From Guptibacillus hwajinpoensis (lineage in GTDB: Bacteria; Bacillota; Bacilli; Bacillales; Guptibacillaceae), in NCBI RefSeq assembly GCF_029277305.1, contig NZ_CP119526.1: 64,000 nt of DNA, one strand, 5' to 3'. The notes below the pieces were generated by a model. It was given only the letters and a program-made list of their open reading frames with translations, was not told the DNA's origin and searched no databases. Both the position numbers and the translations under genes were made by a program. Within the stretch, counting starts at the first letter, position 1. Every line of letters begins with the position of its first letter. Below, one piece after another: positions 8,776-16,512 of this stretch.

Positions 8776-8821
8776 AAGTGAAGAATGATTAGCCTCTATT
8801 GGGTAAAACATGTGTTAAATC

Positions 8822-8851
8822 TTGAGAAAAAGGGAATAAGAGAAGTATAAT
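8822..8851 (+). promoter_or_regulatory. Sigma-A type promoter candidate
   Basis: TTGAGA, 18 bases, TATAAT. It could drive the Spo0E-like gene at 9032 with a leader of about 170 bases. Nothing else is recognised in the 8776-9031 gap. Confidence 0.45.
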
Positions 8852-9031
8852 ACACGAAGGAATTAAAGGGCGGTATCCAGCGATTGACTAATATCATACC
8901 TCCATATCATAGCAAGAAAAATGTCTACTTATTGCTACTTCTGCTGTAGAATGAGAAGTTTCGTCGAAAACGTTTTGATTTCTTCTGAAAATGGGCATAA
9001 TGGTTATGTATTGGTATGAGGAGGAATGAGA

Positions 9032-9187
9032 ATGTATGATGCAATTGAAAAGAAGCGTAAAGAAATGTTTGATATAGCAGGACGTTACGGATTTGCATCA
9101 GAGAAAACCATTCGCTGTAGTCAGGAGCTAGACCGGTTACTAAATGCCTTAATGCAAACGAAGCATCATAATGAAAGAGTACTATGA
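9032..9187 (+). CDS. Spo0E-like aspartyl-phosphate phosphatase (51 aa)
   Basis: Small protein with the diagnostic SQELDRLLN motif of the Spo0E/YisI/YnzD family, preceded by IEKKRKEMFDIAGRYGF. Family members dephosphorylate Spo0A-phosphate and delay sporulation; the SQELD motif provides the active contact. GAGGAGG lies seven bases before the ATG. It precedes a 71-aa hypothetical gene and a PAS histidine kinase of the kind that feeds the Spo0A phosphorelay, which suggests this locus tunes sporulation entry (inference from context). Confidence 0.88.
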   Translation: MYDAIEKKRKEMFDIAGRYGFASEKTIRCSQELDRLLNALMQTKHHNERVL

Positions 9188-9238
9188 AACTGGATTCTGT
9201 TTTTCTTCCTGTGTTTGTGAAGTGAAGGAGGAAACCTT

Positions 9239-9454
9239 ATGAAAATTGATCTTAAAGCAATTCTCACAAAAGAGTTGTTTGAATGGATAGAAGAACATCC
9301 TAAACGAAATCAGCTTATAGAGTCTATTCAAGGCGAGGTCTTTCAATCAATTGTTCATTTTAGAGAGTGGAATGATTCTGACTATAATGGAAATGAGGAC
9401 TGGCTTGAATATGCAATCCGGAATGAAGAGGAATGGAGAAATGAAACTGATTAG
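9239..9454 (+). CDS. Small acidic hypothetical protein (71 aa)
   Basis: Soluble acidic protein rich in Glu, Asn and Trp (REWNDSDYNGNEDW), without TM segments. An excellent SD (GAAGGAGG) precedes the ATG. It lies 51 bases downstream of the Spo0E-like gene and is closed by a terminator, so the two are probably cotranscribed. In B. subtilis spo0E is also followed by a small unrelated gene (eag), but identity with it was not established. Confidence 0.72.
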   Translation: MKIDLKAILTKELFEWIEEHPKRNQLIESIQGEVFQSIVHFREWNDSDYNGNEDWLEYAIRNEEEWRNETD

Positions 9455-9469
9455 ATTAGGAAAGTGAAT

Positions 9470-9492
9470 AGCCGTTAAAGACGGCTTTTTTT
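9470..9492 (+). terminator. Rho-independent terminator
   Basis: AGCCGT pairs with ACGGCT over a five-base loop, followed by a run of T. Confidence 0.88.
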
Positions 9493-9594
9493 GTTGGATT
9501 TCGTAACTTTATGGAGAATAGAGAAGGGATAATGAACAGTAGAGTCGAAAAGTTACATGATATATGGATTTTTCATGCTCAGGGGGGAGGAATA

Positions 9595-11460
9595 ATGGTG
9601 AATCATTCAGATACGATCGTTATCGGTAAACACGAATATAATCAACTGTATAGACAATATCAAAAGTTTGAATCGCTATTTGTCCATTATCCTGGCGTGA
9701 TGTATTCACTAGATCTTAAAGGACATGTAACGGACCTAAATGACTTCGGTCATAAGCTTTCTAAAGTAAAAAGAGAAGATGTGATCAGTAAGCATTATTC
9801 AAGGTTTATTCTCCAGACAGAGAAAGAACGCGTATCCAAATCATTTCACCTTACAACTGAAGGACATGTAACGCATCTTCAGACGACTTTTCTTAACTAT
9901 GAAGGAGTTCCATTTGATGTTGAGTTAGTCAATATTCCCATCTATATTGAGAATAAGATTGAAGGTGTTTTTTCTCTTGTGAGGGACCTTACAGATGAAA
10001 GACAAAATGAACTTGCGCTTAGGGAAAGCCAAGAAAAATATAGATTGATCGCTGAACATACTTCTGAATTAATAAGTCTAGTTAATGTTGAGAGAGATCT
10101 AGTTACATATGCATCACCTTCTCATCAGAACATTTTAGGATATCCGCCTGATTATTATACTGGAAGTTCAATTATGTTGGACGTACATCCTGATGATGAG
10201 AAACTTGTCGCGAATTTATTACAAAAAACTAGTTCATACCCACAAGTGGTTGAATTTAGAAGAAAACATGCTAATGGTACCTGGATCACACTTGAAGACC
10301 GAGCTACTGTAATTCCATTTGGCGTCCACGGTGAGCGAATGCTCGTCGTTGTATCAAGAGACATTACTGAAAAAAAACGAGCAGAGAGAGAATTACAGAA
10401 TACTTTAAAACAGTTAAAGGATCTGAAGTATGCGCTTGATGAGAGTGCTCTGGTTTCTGTCACGGATGAGGAAGGCAAAATCACTTCTGTAAATGATAAA
10501 TTTTGCGAGATTACAGGATATACAAAAGAAGAGTTGCTCGGCAGAGACCATCTTATACTCGACTCCGGGTATCACCCGCCATCATTTTTTGATGATATGC
10601 GAAGTACGATTCATTCGGGTGATGTATGGAAGGGTGAAATTAGTAACATAACGAAAGAAGGGAAGGATTTTTGGGTTGATACGACCATCGTTCCATTTCT
10701 TAATGAAGTTGGAGTACCATACCAATATGTATATATTCGGAAAGACATAACTGATCGAAAACAGGCAGAAGAACTTCTTCGAACGTCAGATAAACTATCG
10801 GTTATTGGTGAGCTTGCTGCTGGTGTTGCACACGAAATTCGAAACCCCTTAACTTCTCTGAAAGGTTTCACGCAAATATTAAAGTCGAGGCATACAGATG
10901 AAAATGATCAAGAATTCATCGAAATCATGTTATCTGAGCTTGATCGAATTAATATGATCGTCAATGAATTTATGGTACTCGCTAGGCCACAAGCCGTCAC
11001 GTATGAAGTAACAAATATTCAGGATCTCATTGCGAATGTTTGTACTCTTATTGAAACACAAGCTATTTTAAATAACGTTCAAATCTATACGAGAGTGATT
11101 CATGATCTAAGAGAAATCACATGTAGCGAAAATCAAATTAAACAAGTTCTAATTAATATTATTAAGAATGGCATTGAAGCAATGCCGGACGGCGGTGAAA
11201 TCACTATTTCATTGTACTCAACAAATGATGAAGTGATGATTGAAATTCGTGACAATGGGCCTGGAATCCCTGAACACCAATTATCGCATTTAGGAGAGCC
11301 CTTCTATACAACAAAGAAAAAAGGAAACGGTCTTGGATTGATGATTTGTCGCCGAATTGTTCAGAATCATCAAGGCACATTTTCCATTGATAGTAAGGAA
11401 GGAAGCGGAACGGTAGTGACAATAACCTTACCAAATGAAAAAAAGTTTCGAGAGCGCTAA
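9595..11460 (+). CDS. Cytoplasmic PAS-domain sensor histidine kinase (orphan, KinA/KinE-like)
   Basis: Three PAS domains (about residues 25-130, 145-260 and 280-390) are followed by a HisKA domain with phosphoacceptor His413 in GVAHEIRNPLTSLKGF and a HATPase_c domain (N box IKQVLINIIKNGIEAM, G boxes DNGPGIP and GNGLGL). No TM segments are seen and no response regulator is adjacent, which is the pattern of sporulation phosphorelay kinases. ATG 9595 sits just after GGGGGGAGG; the in-frame ATG at 9511 has no comparable site. The neighbouring Spo0E-like gene supports a sporulation role, but the target is inferred. Confidence 0.9.
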   Translation: MVNHSDTIVIGKHEYNQLYRQYQKFESLFVHYPGVMYSLDLKGHVTDLNDFGHKLSKVKREDVISKHYSRFILQTEKERVSKSFHLTTEGHVTHLQTTFLNYEGVPFDVELVNIPIYIENKIEGVFSLVRDLTDERQNELALRESQEKYRLIAEHTSELISLVNVERDLVTYASPSHQNILGYPPDYYTGSSIMLDVHPDDEKLVANLLQKTSSYPQVVEFRRKHANGTWITLEDRATVIPFGVHGERMLVVVSRDITEKKRAERELQNTLKQLKDLKYALDESALVSVTDEEGKITSVNDKFCEITGYTKEELLGRDHLILDSGYHPPSFFDDMRSTIHSGDVWKGEISNITKEGKDFWVDTTIVPFLNEVGVPYQYVYIRKDITDRKQAEELLRTSDKLSVIGELAAGVAHEIRNPLTSLKGFTQILKSRHTDENDQEFIEIMLSELDRINMIVNEFMVLARPQAVTYEVTNIQDLIANVCTLIETQAILNNVQIYTRVIHDLREITCSENQIKQVLINIIKNGIEAMPDGGEITISLYSTNDEVMIEIRDNGPGIPEHQLSHLGEPFYTTKKKGNGLGLMICRRIVQNHQGTFSIDSKEGSGTVVTITLPNEKKFRER

Positions 11461-11476
11461 AGCAGCGCCTTTTTTG
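11454..11476 (+). terminator. Rho-independent terminator
   Basis: GCGCT pairs with AGCGC across AAAGC, then CTTTTTT; it overlaps the end of the kinase gene. Confidence 0.8.
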
Positions 11477-11499
11477 TGGGAATTACTTTACACCAAACA

Positions 11500-11513
11500 A
11501 GAAAGCGCTTACA
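11500..11513 (+). promoter_or_regulatory. cre (CcpA) site candidate
   Basis: AGAAAGCGCTTACA differs from the cre consensus TGWAANCGNTNWCA only at the first two positions' register (A for T), and lies 47 bases before a 46-codon gene. Confidence 0.45.
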
Positions 11514-11560
11514 ATTACAGAAAGATAGGGTTTGAATAATCCAATAAAGGAGTGTTGAGA

Positions 11561-11701
11561 GTGAAAAGCGAGACGAGCTATCGCATGCTTGCTCTTGAAA
11601 AATTCAACGCTGAAACGAATTGGTCTGAAAACAATCGCCTTTTTAATTATTCGATCGCTGGTCTAGGAGCTATAATCTCATTATTATCCATTGTCATTTG
11701 A
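11561..11701 (+). CDS. Small membrane-anchored protein (46 aa)
   Basis: GTG-initiated frame with AAAGGAG upstream. The N-terminal half is polar (ETSYRMLALEKFNAETNW) and the C-terminal 18 residues are hydrophobic (SIAGLGAIISLLSIVI), giving a tail-anchored or single-TM layout. It is immediately followed by a strong terminator, and a cre-like box lies upstream, so it looks like a real monocistronic gene. Function unknown. Confidence 0.6.
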   Translation: MKSETSYRMLALEKFNAETNWSENNRLFNYSIAGLGAIISLLSIVI

Positions 11702-11708
11702 TGCATAA

Positions 11709-11745
11709 AAGGAACGTCTCGAAGTATTGAGAGGTTCCTTTTTTT
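11709..11745 (+). terminator. Rho-independent terminator
   Basis: AAGGAAC.TCTC pairs with GAGA.GTTCCTT across an eight-base loop, followed by TTTTTTT. Confidence 0.9.
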
Positions 11746-11860
11746 AACGAACTTCCGAAAGAAGTCTCCCTCTTCAAGCGTGTGAAGGGCGTAGCCCAAC
11801 GGTAAGGGGGAGATGAATTTCGGTTGGGCAATAGCCCAAAAGTTTCTGCCTTTTATCTCA

Positions 11861-11962
11861 ATGTGGTATAAATTTTGGTCAAGAAGTTTTTGTTTGTTGA
11901 CCACTGGTGGTTCGCCTATTGAGGTGGTTAAAAAATACATCGAAAATCAAGGGATAAAGTGA
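11861..11962 (+). pseudogene. tnpA: C-terminal remnant of IS200/IS605 tnpA
   Basis: The frame encodes MWYKFWSRSFCLLTTGG then SPIEVVKKYIENQGIK and a stop, which resembles the C-terminus of Y1 (HUH) transposases just upstream of tnpB. The catalytic HUH and tyrosine regions are absent, so this is a deletion derivative. Its stop lies 11 bases before the tnpB start, the usual spacing in IS605 elements. Confidence 0.75.
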
Positions 11963-11973
11963 GGTGATTTGAT

Positions 11974-13086
11974 ATGGCTAAACAAAACAAAGCGTATAAA
12001 TTTCGTTTGTACCCAACAAAGGAACAGTCTTTGATTATCCGTAAAACCTTTGGTTGTGTTCGTTTTGTCTACAACAAAATGTTAGCTGAACGAAAAGAAA
12101 CCTACGAAACACTAAAAGATGATAAAGAATCATTGAAATCAGTAAAACACCCCACCCCAGCCAAGTACAAAAAAGAGTATGAATGGCTAAAGGAAGTAGA
12201 CTCACTAGCGTTGGCAAACGCACAACTAAATCTAGATAAGGCGTATAAAGCATTTTTCAAGGGGAATGCCAAGTTCCCAAAATTCAAAAGCAAGCGACAC
12301 AAACAAAGCTACACAACAAATGTCGTAAACGGTAATATCGAGCTGTTGGATGGTCATATCAAGTTACCCAAACTTAAAAAGGTCAAAATAAAACAACATC
12401 GAGAAATTCCTTCTGAATACATTATTAAATCTTGCACCCTTTCTATGACTGCATCAGGAAAATACTATATTTCTATTCTGACAGAATATGAGAATGAAAT
12501 CGAAACCAAAGAAACCAAAGAAATAGTTGGATTAGACTTTGCAATGGATGGGTTGTTTGTTGATAGCGAGGGTGAGAAAGCCAATTACCCTAAGTTCTAT
12601 CGACAAATGCTTGATAAACTAGCCAAAGAGCAACGCAAACTTTCCCGAAAAAAGAAAGGTTCTTCGAATTGGAACAAACAACGCATCAAGGTTGCCAAAA
12701 TCCAAGAAAAAGTCGCCAATCAAAGAAAGAATTTTCTGCACCACAAGTCTAAAGAATTGGTCACATTTTATGATGCGGTTGTAATTGAAGACCTAGACAT
12801 GAAAGGGATGTCACAAGCACTAAAGTTCGGCAAAAGTGTAGCTGATAATGGTTGGGGAATGTTCACTTCTTTCTTACAATACAAACTGAATGAACAAGGG
12901 AAGCAGCTTATCAAAATAGATAAATGGTTTCCTTCTACTAAAACTTGTTCTAATTGTGGAAATACCCAACCGATGCCTATGAACATTCGAACATATGCTT
13001 GTTCATGCGGTCTAAATCTTGATAGGGATTACAATTCAGCACTCAATATTAAAAAAGAGGGCATTCGCTTATTAGCAAGTGCCTAA
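11974..13086 (+). CDS. tnpB: IS605-family RNA-guided nuclease TnpB
   Basis: A 370-aa TnpB/OrfB. N-terminal AYKFRLYPTKEQ and FGCVRFVYNKML are family hallmarks. The RuvC triad appears as Asp188 in VGLDFA, Glu272 in VVIEDLDMKG and Asp352 in LDRDYNSA. The zinc ribbon has Cys325 and Cys328 (CSNC) and Cys343 and Cys345 (CSC). All catalytic residues are present, so the nuclease looks active. TnpB proteins use an RNA from the element's right end to cut DNA and help retain the element. SD GAGGTGA precedes the ATG. Confidence 0.95.
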   Translation: MAKQNKAYKFRLYPTKEQSLIIRKTFGCVRFVYNKMLAERKETYETLKDDKESLKSVKHPTPAKYKKEYEWLKEVDSLALANAQLNLDKAYKAFFKGNAKFPKFKSKRHKQSYTTNVVNGNIELLDGHIKLPKLKKVKIKQHREIPSEYIIKSCTLSMTASGKYYISILTEYENEIETKETKEIVGLDFAMDGLFVDSEGEKANYPKFYRQMLDKLAKEQRKLSRKKKGSSNWNKQRIKVAKIQEKVANQRKNFLHHKSKELVTFYDAVVIEDLDMKGMSQALKFGKSVADNGWGMFTSFLQYKLNEQGKQLIKIDKWFPSTKTCSNCGNTQPMPMNIRTYACSCGLNLDRDYNSALNIKKEGIRLLASA

Positions 13087-13220
13087 ATAATAAGAGATAC
13101 AAACTCTTGGAACAAGAGGGTTAGCTTGGTCCATTTCGTCAGCTACCAAAAGTGGCGATTACCCAAGAAGCCCCCACTTCAAGCAACCCGCAAGGGTGGT
13201 AAGTGGTGGGAGTAGTTCAC
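13087..13220 (+). ncRNA. Candidate omega RNA / right end of the tnpB element
   Basis: Non-coding stretch directly after tnpB that contains GCCCCCACTTC...GTAAGTGGTGGGAG, a strong hairpin at the right end. In this family the reRNA (omega RNA) covers the 3' end of tnpB and the right end, with the guide lying just beyond the element boundary. By analogy the guide would begin at about 13221 (TACGTTCTATTC..). This is inference from family organisation. Confidence 0.5.
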
Positions 13221-13272
13221 TACGTTCTATTCTAAAAGGTTATTGCTATCGTAAGGGATTTGTAGATTGGCT

Positions 13273-13725
13273 TTATTCAGCAGCGCTTTTTTGAATTTCT
13301 TTAAAATTAACTCGAGCGTTTGTTAGCTCAATACGAGTAATGACGATTGGTTTTGTAATCGCCTGTGTGACCATGTCACCCTTTTTAGGATCGGTGTAGT
13401 AATAGGAGACAGTAAGCTGATTTTCTTCTTCTACGATACTATCGACGTGGACAGAATATCCGCCAGTTGGCATTTCGCCTCTCGTAATTATAATATAAAG
13501 ATCGTCTCCAGACGGTACTGTAAAAGTTGATTTCTCAAGCCATTTTTGTTGAACCGTAGCTTGAATATCTTTAGGTGCATTTTGCATGCTCACTGTTTCA
13601 AAGGAAAGCTCTTTCTTCATTTTTTGACCCCCATTTGATTCATTTGAAGATGATTCTGGAGAATTGTTTCCGCAACCTGCAAGCAGAACGAAAAGAATGG
13701 TTAGTGATAATAAACTTCCTCGCAC
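13273..13725 (-). CDS. PrcB-domain-like lipoprotein
   Basis: Small secreted lipoprotein of 150 aa with lipobox LLAGC (acylated Cys18), a Ser/Asn/Glu-rich linker, and a compact beta domain containing MPTGGYSVHVDSI, the TGGY block typical of PrcB C-terminal domains. GTG start follows AAAGGGG. It lies opposite to and just past the tnpB element. Domain assignment is by motif resemblance, so function is tentative. Confidence 0.75.
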   Translation of the reverse strand: MRGSLLSLTILFVLLAGCGNNSPESSSNESNGGQKMKKELSFETVSMQNAPKDIQATVQQKWLEKSTFTVPSGDDLYIIITRGEMPTGGYSVHVDSIVEEENQLTVSYYYTDPKKGDMVTQAITKPIVITRIELTNARVNFKEIQKSAAE

Positions 13726-13892
13726 TCTATTTTACCCCTTTCTTAATTCACTTTACTTAATCTTGTCCTCCATTTAAGTTTAGCGGACTTTCTAAAGCTT
13801 GGAAAGACCGTGATATTCTTCACGATTATAATCTCTTCTGGAGGGTAAGGAATAAATGTAGACAAATTACTTTGCCTGAAAGGAGAATTCGT

Positions 13893-14111
13893 ATGCAGAA
13901 TGAAATTTTAAGTTTTTTAAAGAATGTTGAGGAACCGGTTACAACGAGAGAAATCATGGAGTATTTATCTGGGAAGGGGTACAATCCTGATGAAGAAGAG
14001 CTTGTTCGTATGATTAAGAACATGCCACAGGGTACTGTGAAACAAGAGTATGATGCATCAGTAATTGATCCTTCACCATCTGTTGTATACAAAGCTGGGC
14101 CGAATGCATAA
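13893..14111 (+). CDS. Small hypothetical protein, possible winged-helix fold (72 aa)
   Basis: Soluble protein whose first 50 residues (LSFLKNVEEPVTTREIMEYL, then DEEELVRMIKNM) look like a short helix-turn-helix module of the kind that opens winged-helix domains. ATG 13893 follows AAAGGAG at good distance; the in-frame start at 13872 does not. Family not recognised. Confidence 0.65.
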   Translation: MQNEILSFLKNVEEPVTTREIMEYLSGKGYNPDEEELVRMIKNMPQGTVKQEYDASVIDPSPSVVYKAGPNA

Positions 14112-14112
14112 G

Positions 14113-14205
14113 TTATTTTTTTCTAAACAGATCAACAAAATATAAACCTACTATTAATAGAAAAACAATCCCGACACCATAGAGTACATCCATAATGAAA
14201 GACAT
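14113..14205 (-). CDS. Possible small single-TM protein (30 aa)
   Basis: Minus-strand frame encoding MSFIMDVLYGVGIVFLLIVG then LYFVDLFRKK, with an uninterrupted hydrophobic core and a basic C-terminus, the expected topology signals for a one-pass membrane miniprotein. AAAGGA lies nine bases before the ATG. It ends two bases from the convergent gene at 13893-14111. No family is recognised, and the gene may be spurious. Confidence 0.42.
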   Translation of the reverse strand: MSFIMDVLYGVGIVFLLIVGLYFVDLFRKK

Positions 14206-14237
14206 CCGTTAACATCCTTTCCTAACTTCTTTTTAAT

Positions 14238-14397
14238 AGGCTTTTTTCTAAAAGGTTATTTGTTTCAGCAAAAGTTTTACTATTAAATTAACATATCAAA
14301 GGTGATTGAAGCGTAAGGATGCCCGCCCCACGGAAAGCGAGCATCCTGGAGCGGAAATCAACTACTCTAATAGTAACAACTTCTATGAATTAAGCCC
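14238..14397. repeat. Family A element, degenerate copy 2 (inverted)
   Basis: Retains the AGGCTTTTTTCTAAAAGG end and the core GGAAAGCGAGCATCCTGGAG in the opposite orientation to copy 1. Most of the second hairpin arm is deleted. Confidence 0.7.
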
Positions 14398-14442
14398 TTT
14401 TAATAAGTGTATCAAACGTCAACAAATGGTTGGGAAATTTCC

Positions 14443-14471
14443 ATATCATTGCGATGTGGAAATGATATAAT
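14443..14471 (+). promoter_or_regulatory. Extended -10 promoter overlapped by an inverted repeat
   Basis: TGATATAAT fits TGnTATAAT. The inverted repeat ATATCATT-N10-AATGATAT overlaps it and could be an operator for an unknown repressor of the gene at 14505. Confidence 0.45.
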
Positions 14472-14504
14472 GTTGGCATTGAGTATATTGGGAAGGATGT
14501 CACC

Positions 14505-15020
14505 ATGAAGAAGATAAAGTTTAACAGCTCGAAGCTCATTATTCTATTTTTTGTTGCTTTCATAATCGTAGGAGCTGCTAATGTTCTATTTAGTGATCGG
14601 AAGATGAATACGAGTGAGTATTTACTTAGCGAAAATCAAAAAGATGTTGTTTCTAGATCTGAAACACAGCCGAAAATTCCATTCGGAGCATTGGTGAATA
14701 GCAAACTGAAAGATAACGGTTCGATTAGTTTAACAGCTAAGATTAAGTATCAAGGAGAAGAAAAGGAAGAAATTAAGGTTGTTGAAGATGCTCTACTAGA
14801 TTATCAAATTACGAATCAAGAAAACGACCAAGTCATTATTCCTTATTCTTCACAAGTTCCCTCAACAGAGAAGAGGGTATCAAAAGATGACATTATTGAA
14901 GGCGATACACTAACAACCGAACAGTTAAAGACAGGTGTATACCAGATTGAAGTGAAAGTTCCAATTATATTAAAAGATAAAGAAGAAGTTTTTGTTTTCC
15001 GTATACCTGTTGAATTGTAA
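14505..15020 (+). CDS. Membrane-anchored extracytoplasmic protein, unknown function
   Basis: A 171-aa protein with an N-terminal TM anchor (residues about 11-29, LIILFFVAFIIVGAANVLF) and a polar, beta-rich exterior domain resembling an Ig-like or CARDB-type fold (TAKIKYQGEEKEEIKV, TGVYQIEVKVPIIL). No catalytic motif is seen. It has its own promoter-like sequence and a terminator about 130 bases downstream. Family not recognised. Confidence 0.72.
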   Translation: MKKIKFNSSKLIILFFVAFIIVGAANVLFSDRKMNTSEYLLSENQKDVVSRSETQPKIPFGALVNSKLKDNGSISLTAKIKYQGEEKEEIKVVEDALLDYQITNQENDQVIIPYSSQVPSTEKRVSKDDIIEGDTLTTEQLKTGVYQIEVKVPIILKDKEEVFVFRIPVEL

Positions 15021-15144
15021 TGCTAATCTAAAACAGATAAAAATAAGTCCGAATTTCTTTAAATTTGAAGTTTGGTTTCTGGTTGATCGGGAATAGTTAC
15101 TATCAAACCCCCTAAGTAAGTTTGATAGTGATTTTCCCCCTATG

Positions 15145-15172
15145 AACCGTGCTCAATGAGTGCGGTTTTTTT
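15145..15172 (+). terminator. Rho-independent terminator
   Basis: AACCGTGCTC and GAGTGCGGTT pair (with mismatch) and are followed by TTTTT. Confidence 0.8.
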
Positions 15173-15281
15173 GTGTCTAACTTCTTGTAGACTGTTAGCT
15201 ATAGTAGAGCGTTTCCATTATGCGGTATTCGTGGTAATCTTTTAGGAAAGAGTAGAGAATAGTTCTGAAAGGATGAGACGT

Positions 15282-15737
15282 TTGGCGAAAAAAGACATGA
15301 TGACACAGTTAACTGATGAATTGGTTACATTTTTGGAGGGTGAAAAGCTTGTAATGCTCGCTACTATTGATCATGAGAGTGATACACCTAATGTCTCAGC
15401 GATATCATGGGTGAAAAGTGTTGATAAAGGAAACATTCGCTTCTCCGTTACGACTAACTCTAGAACCGTTCAGAACGTCAAAAAACATTCTGGTGTTGTA
15501 TTGACTGTCATAGGATTAGAATCAGTTTATTCAATTCAAGGACAGGCAACAATCTTAGAGGAAGCAATGGCAGGGGTATCGTTAAAATTAGCTAAAATCA
15601 ATGTTGAGATTGATCAGGTGATGGAATCGATGTTCTGGGGAGCAAAGATTACGACCGAGCCAGAATATGAGAAAACCTATAACAAGAAGAAAGCAGAAGA
15701 GCTGGATGAGGAAGTTTATAAAGCACTCATGAACTAA
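15282..15737 (+). CDS. Pyridoxamine 5'-phosphate oxidase-like flavin protein
   Basis: Split-barrel protein of 151 aa resembling the PNPOx-like family. The N-terminal block FLEGEKLVMLATIDHES..PNVSAISWV and the following IRFSVTTNSRTVQNVKKH are typical of FMN-binding split barrels. TTG 15282 is favoured because AAAGGA ends eight bases upstream; the in-frame ATG at 15273 overlaps that site. The substrate is unknown. It is a single gene between a terminator and the TVP38 gene. Confidence 0.85.
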   Translation: MAKKDMMTQLTDELVTFLEGEKLVMLATIDHESDTPNVSAISWVKSVDKGNIRFSVTTNSRTVQNVKKHSGVVLTVIGLESVYSIQGQATILEEAMAGVSLKLAKINVEIDQVMESMFWGAKITTEPEYEKTYNKKKAEELDEEVYKALMN

Positions 15738-15839
15738 AAGAGAGCTTTCTTACTGAATAACTTTATGATTTAATAATAGCAATAAGCATTTTGTGCTGTC
15801 ATTCTGACGTAGGCACCATGAAACGAGGTTGAATCCCAT

Positions 15840-16466
15840 ATGGAATGGGAAATGATCAAAGATTTGATGAATGAAGAAACAATAAAAACATGGCTTAGCC
15901 AGTATAGAGCTCTTGGTCCATTACCTGGTATATTGCTACCTATGTTTGAAGCTGTCATCCCTATATTGCCTTTGTTTCTTTTTGTAGCTGGTAATGCAGC
16001 TGCTTACGGATTCTGGTATGGATCATTATTGTCTTGGATCGGTGCATCTCTTGGTGCATTAATTGTATTTGTTGTAGTCAGAAAATTGGCTAGACAACGA
16101 TTTATGCGTGTGGTTACAAAACATGCCAAAATCGAGAAAACGTTGCGATGGATTGAGCGACATGGTTTTGGAATGGTTTTTCTTCTTCTTTGCTTTCCGT
16201 TTACTCCTTCTGCCTTAATTAACGTGGTAGCAGGGTTATCCAATATGAGCATTCGAAGTTTTGTGTTAGCTGTGTTGCTTGGTAAAATGGTTATGATCTC
16301 GATCGTGTCATTTATTGGACATGATGTGTTTGCTTTAATTCATCGCCCATTAGAAATGATTCTGATATTGGTTGCGATTTTCCTTCTCTGGGGAGCGGGG
16401 AAAATGATTGAATATAAACTGAATCAACGTCCTAGGAAGCATCAAACCGAGGATCAAACGAGATAA
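15840..16466 (+). CDS. TVP38/TMEM64 (VTT/DedA-like) membrane protein
   Basis: Integral membrane protein of 208 aa. Visible family blocks are the re-entrant region PMFEAVIPILPLFLFVAGNA, then RWIERHGFGMVFLLLCFPFT, and the PSALINVVAGLSNMS stretch near residue 125-140. VTT-domain proteins act as lipid scramblases or membrane homeostasis factors; the exact role here is not known. A bidirectional-looking hairpin terminator follows. Confidence 0.9.
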   Translation: MEWEMIKDLMNEETIKTWLSQYRALGPLPGILLPMFEAVIPILPLFLFVAGNAAAYGFWYGSLLSWIGASLGALIVFVVVRKLARQRFMRVVTKHAKIEKTLRWIERHGFGMVFLLLCFPFTPSALINVVAGLSNMSIRSFVLAVLLGKMVMISIVSFIGHDVFALIHRPLEMILILVAIFLLWGAGKMIEYKLNQRPRKHQTEDQTR

Positions 16467-16471
16467 ATGAT

Positions 16472-16506
16472 AAAACCATGCACAGAGTGCATGGTTTTAT
16501 GTTATT
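16472..16506 (+). terminator. Rho-independent terminator
   Basis: AAAACCATGCAC pairs with GTGCATGGTTTT over a three-base loop; a T-rich stretch follows. Confidence 0.88.
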
Positions 16507-16512
16507 TTTTTT

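Larger units (their letters stand above)
11755..13220 (+). mobile_element. IS200/IS605-family element (IS1341-like): tnpB with tnpA tail only
   Basis: The unit contains structured left-end sequence (TCTCCCT...AGGGGGAGA and AGCCCAAC...GGTTGGGC inverted repeats), the last 33 codons of a Y1 transposase, a full-length tnpB and a right-end hairpin (CCCCCACTT...AAGTGGTGGG) ending near GTAGTTCAC. Most of tnpA is missing, so the element can move only if a transposase acts in trans. Boundaries are approximate because IS605 elements leave no target duplication. Confidence 0.8.

Noticed and set aside
11647..11940. Minus-strand 97-codon open frame opposite the tnpA remnant
   Set aside because: It reads antisense through the left end and tnpA tail of the IS element, has no SD, and its composition follows the structured left-end DNA.
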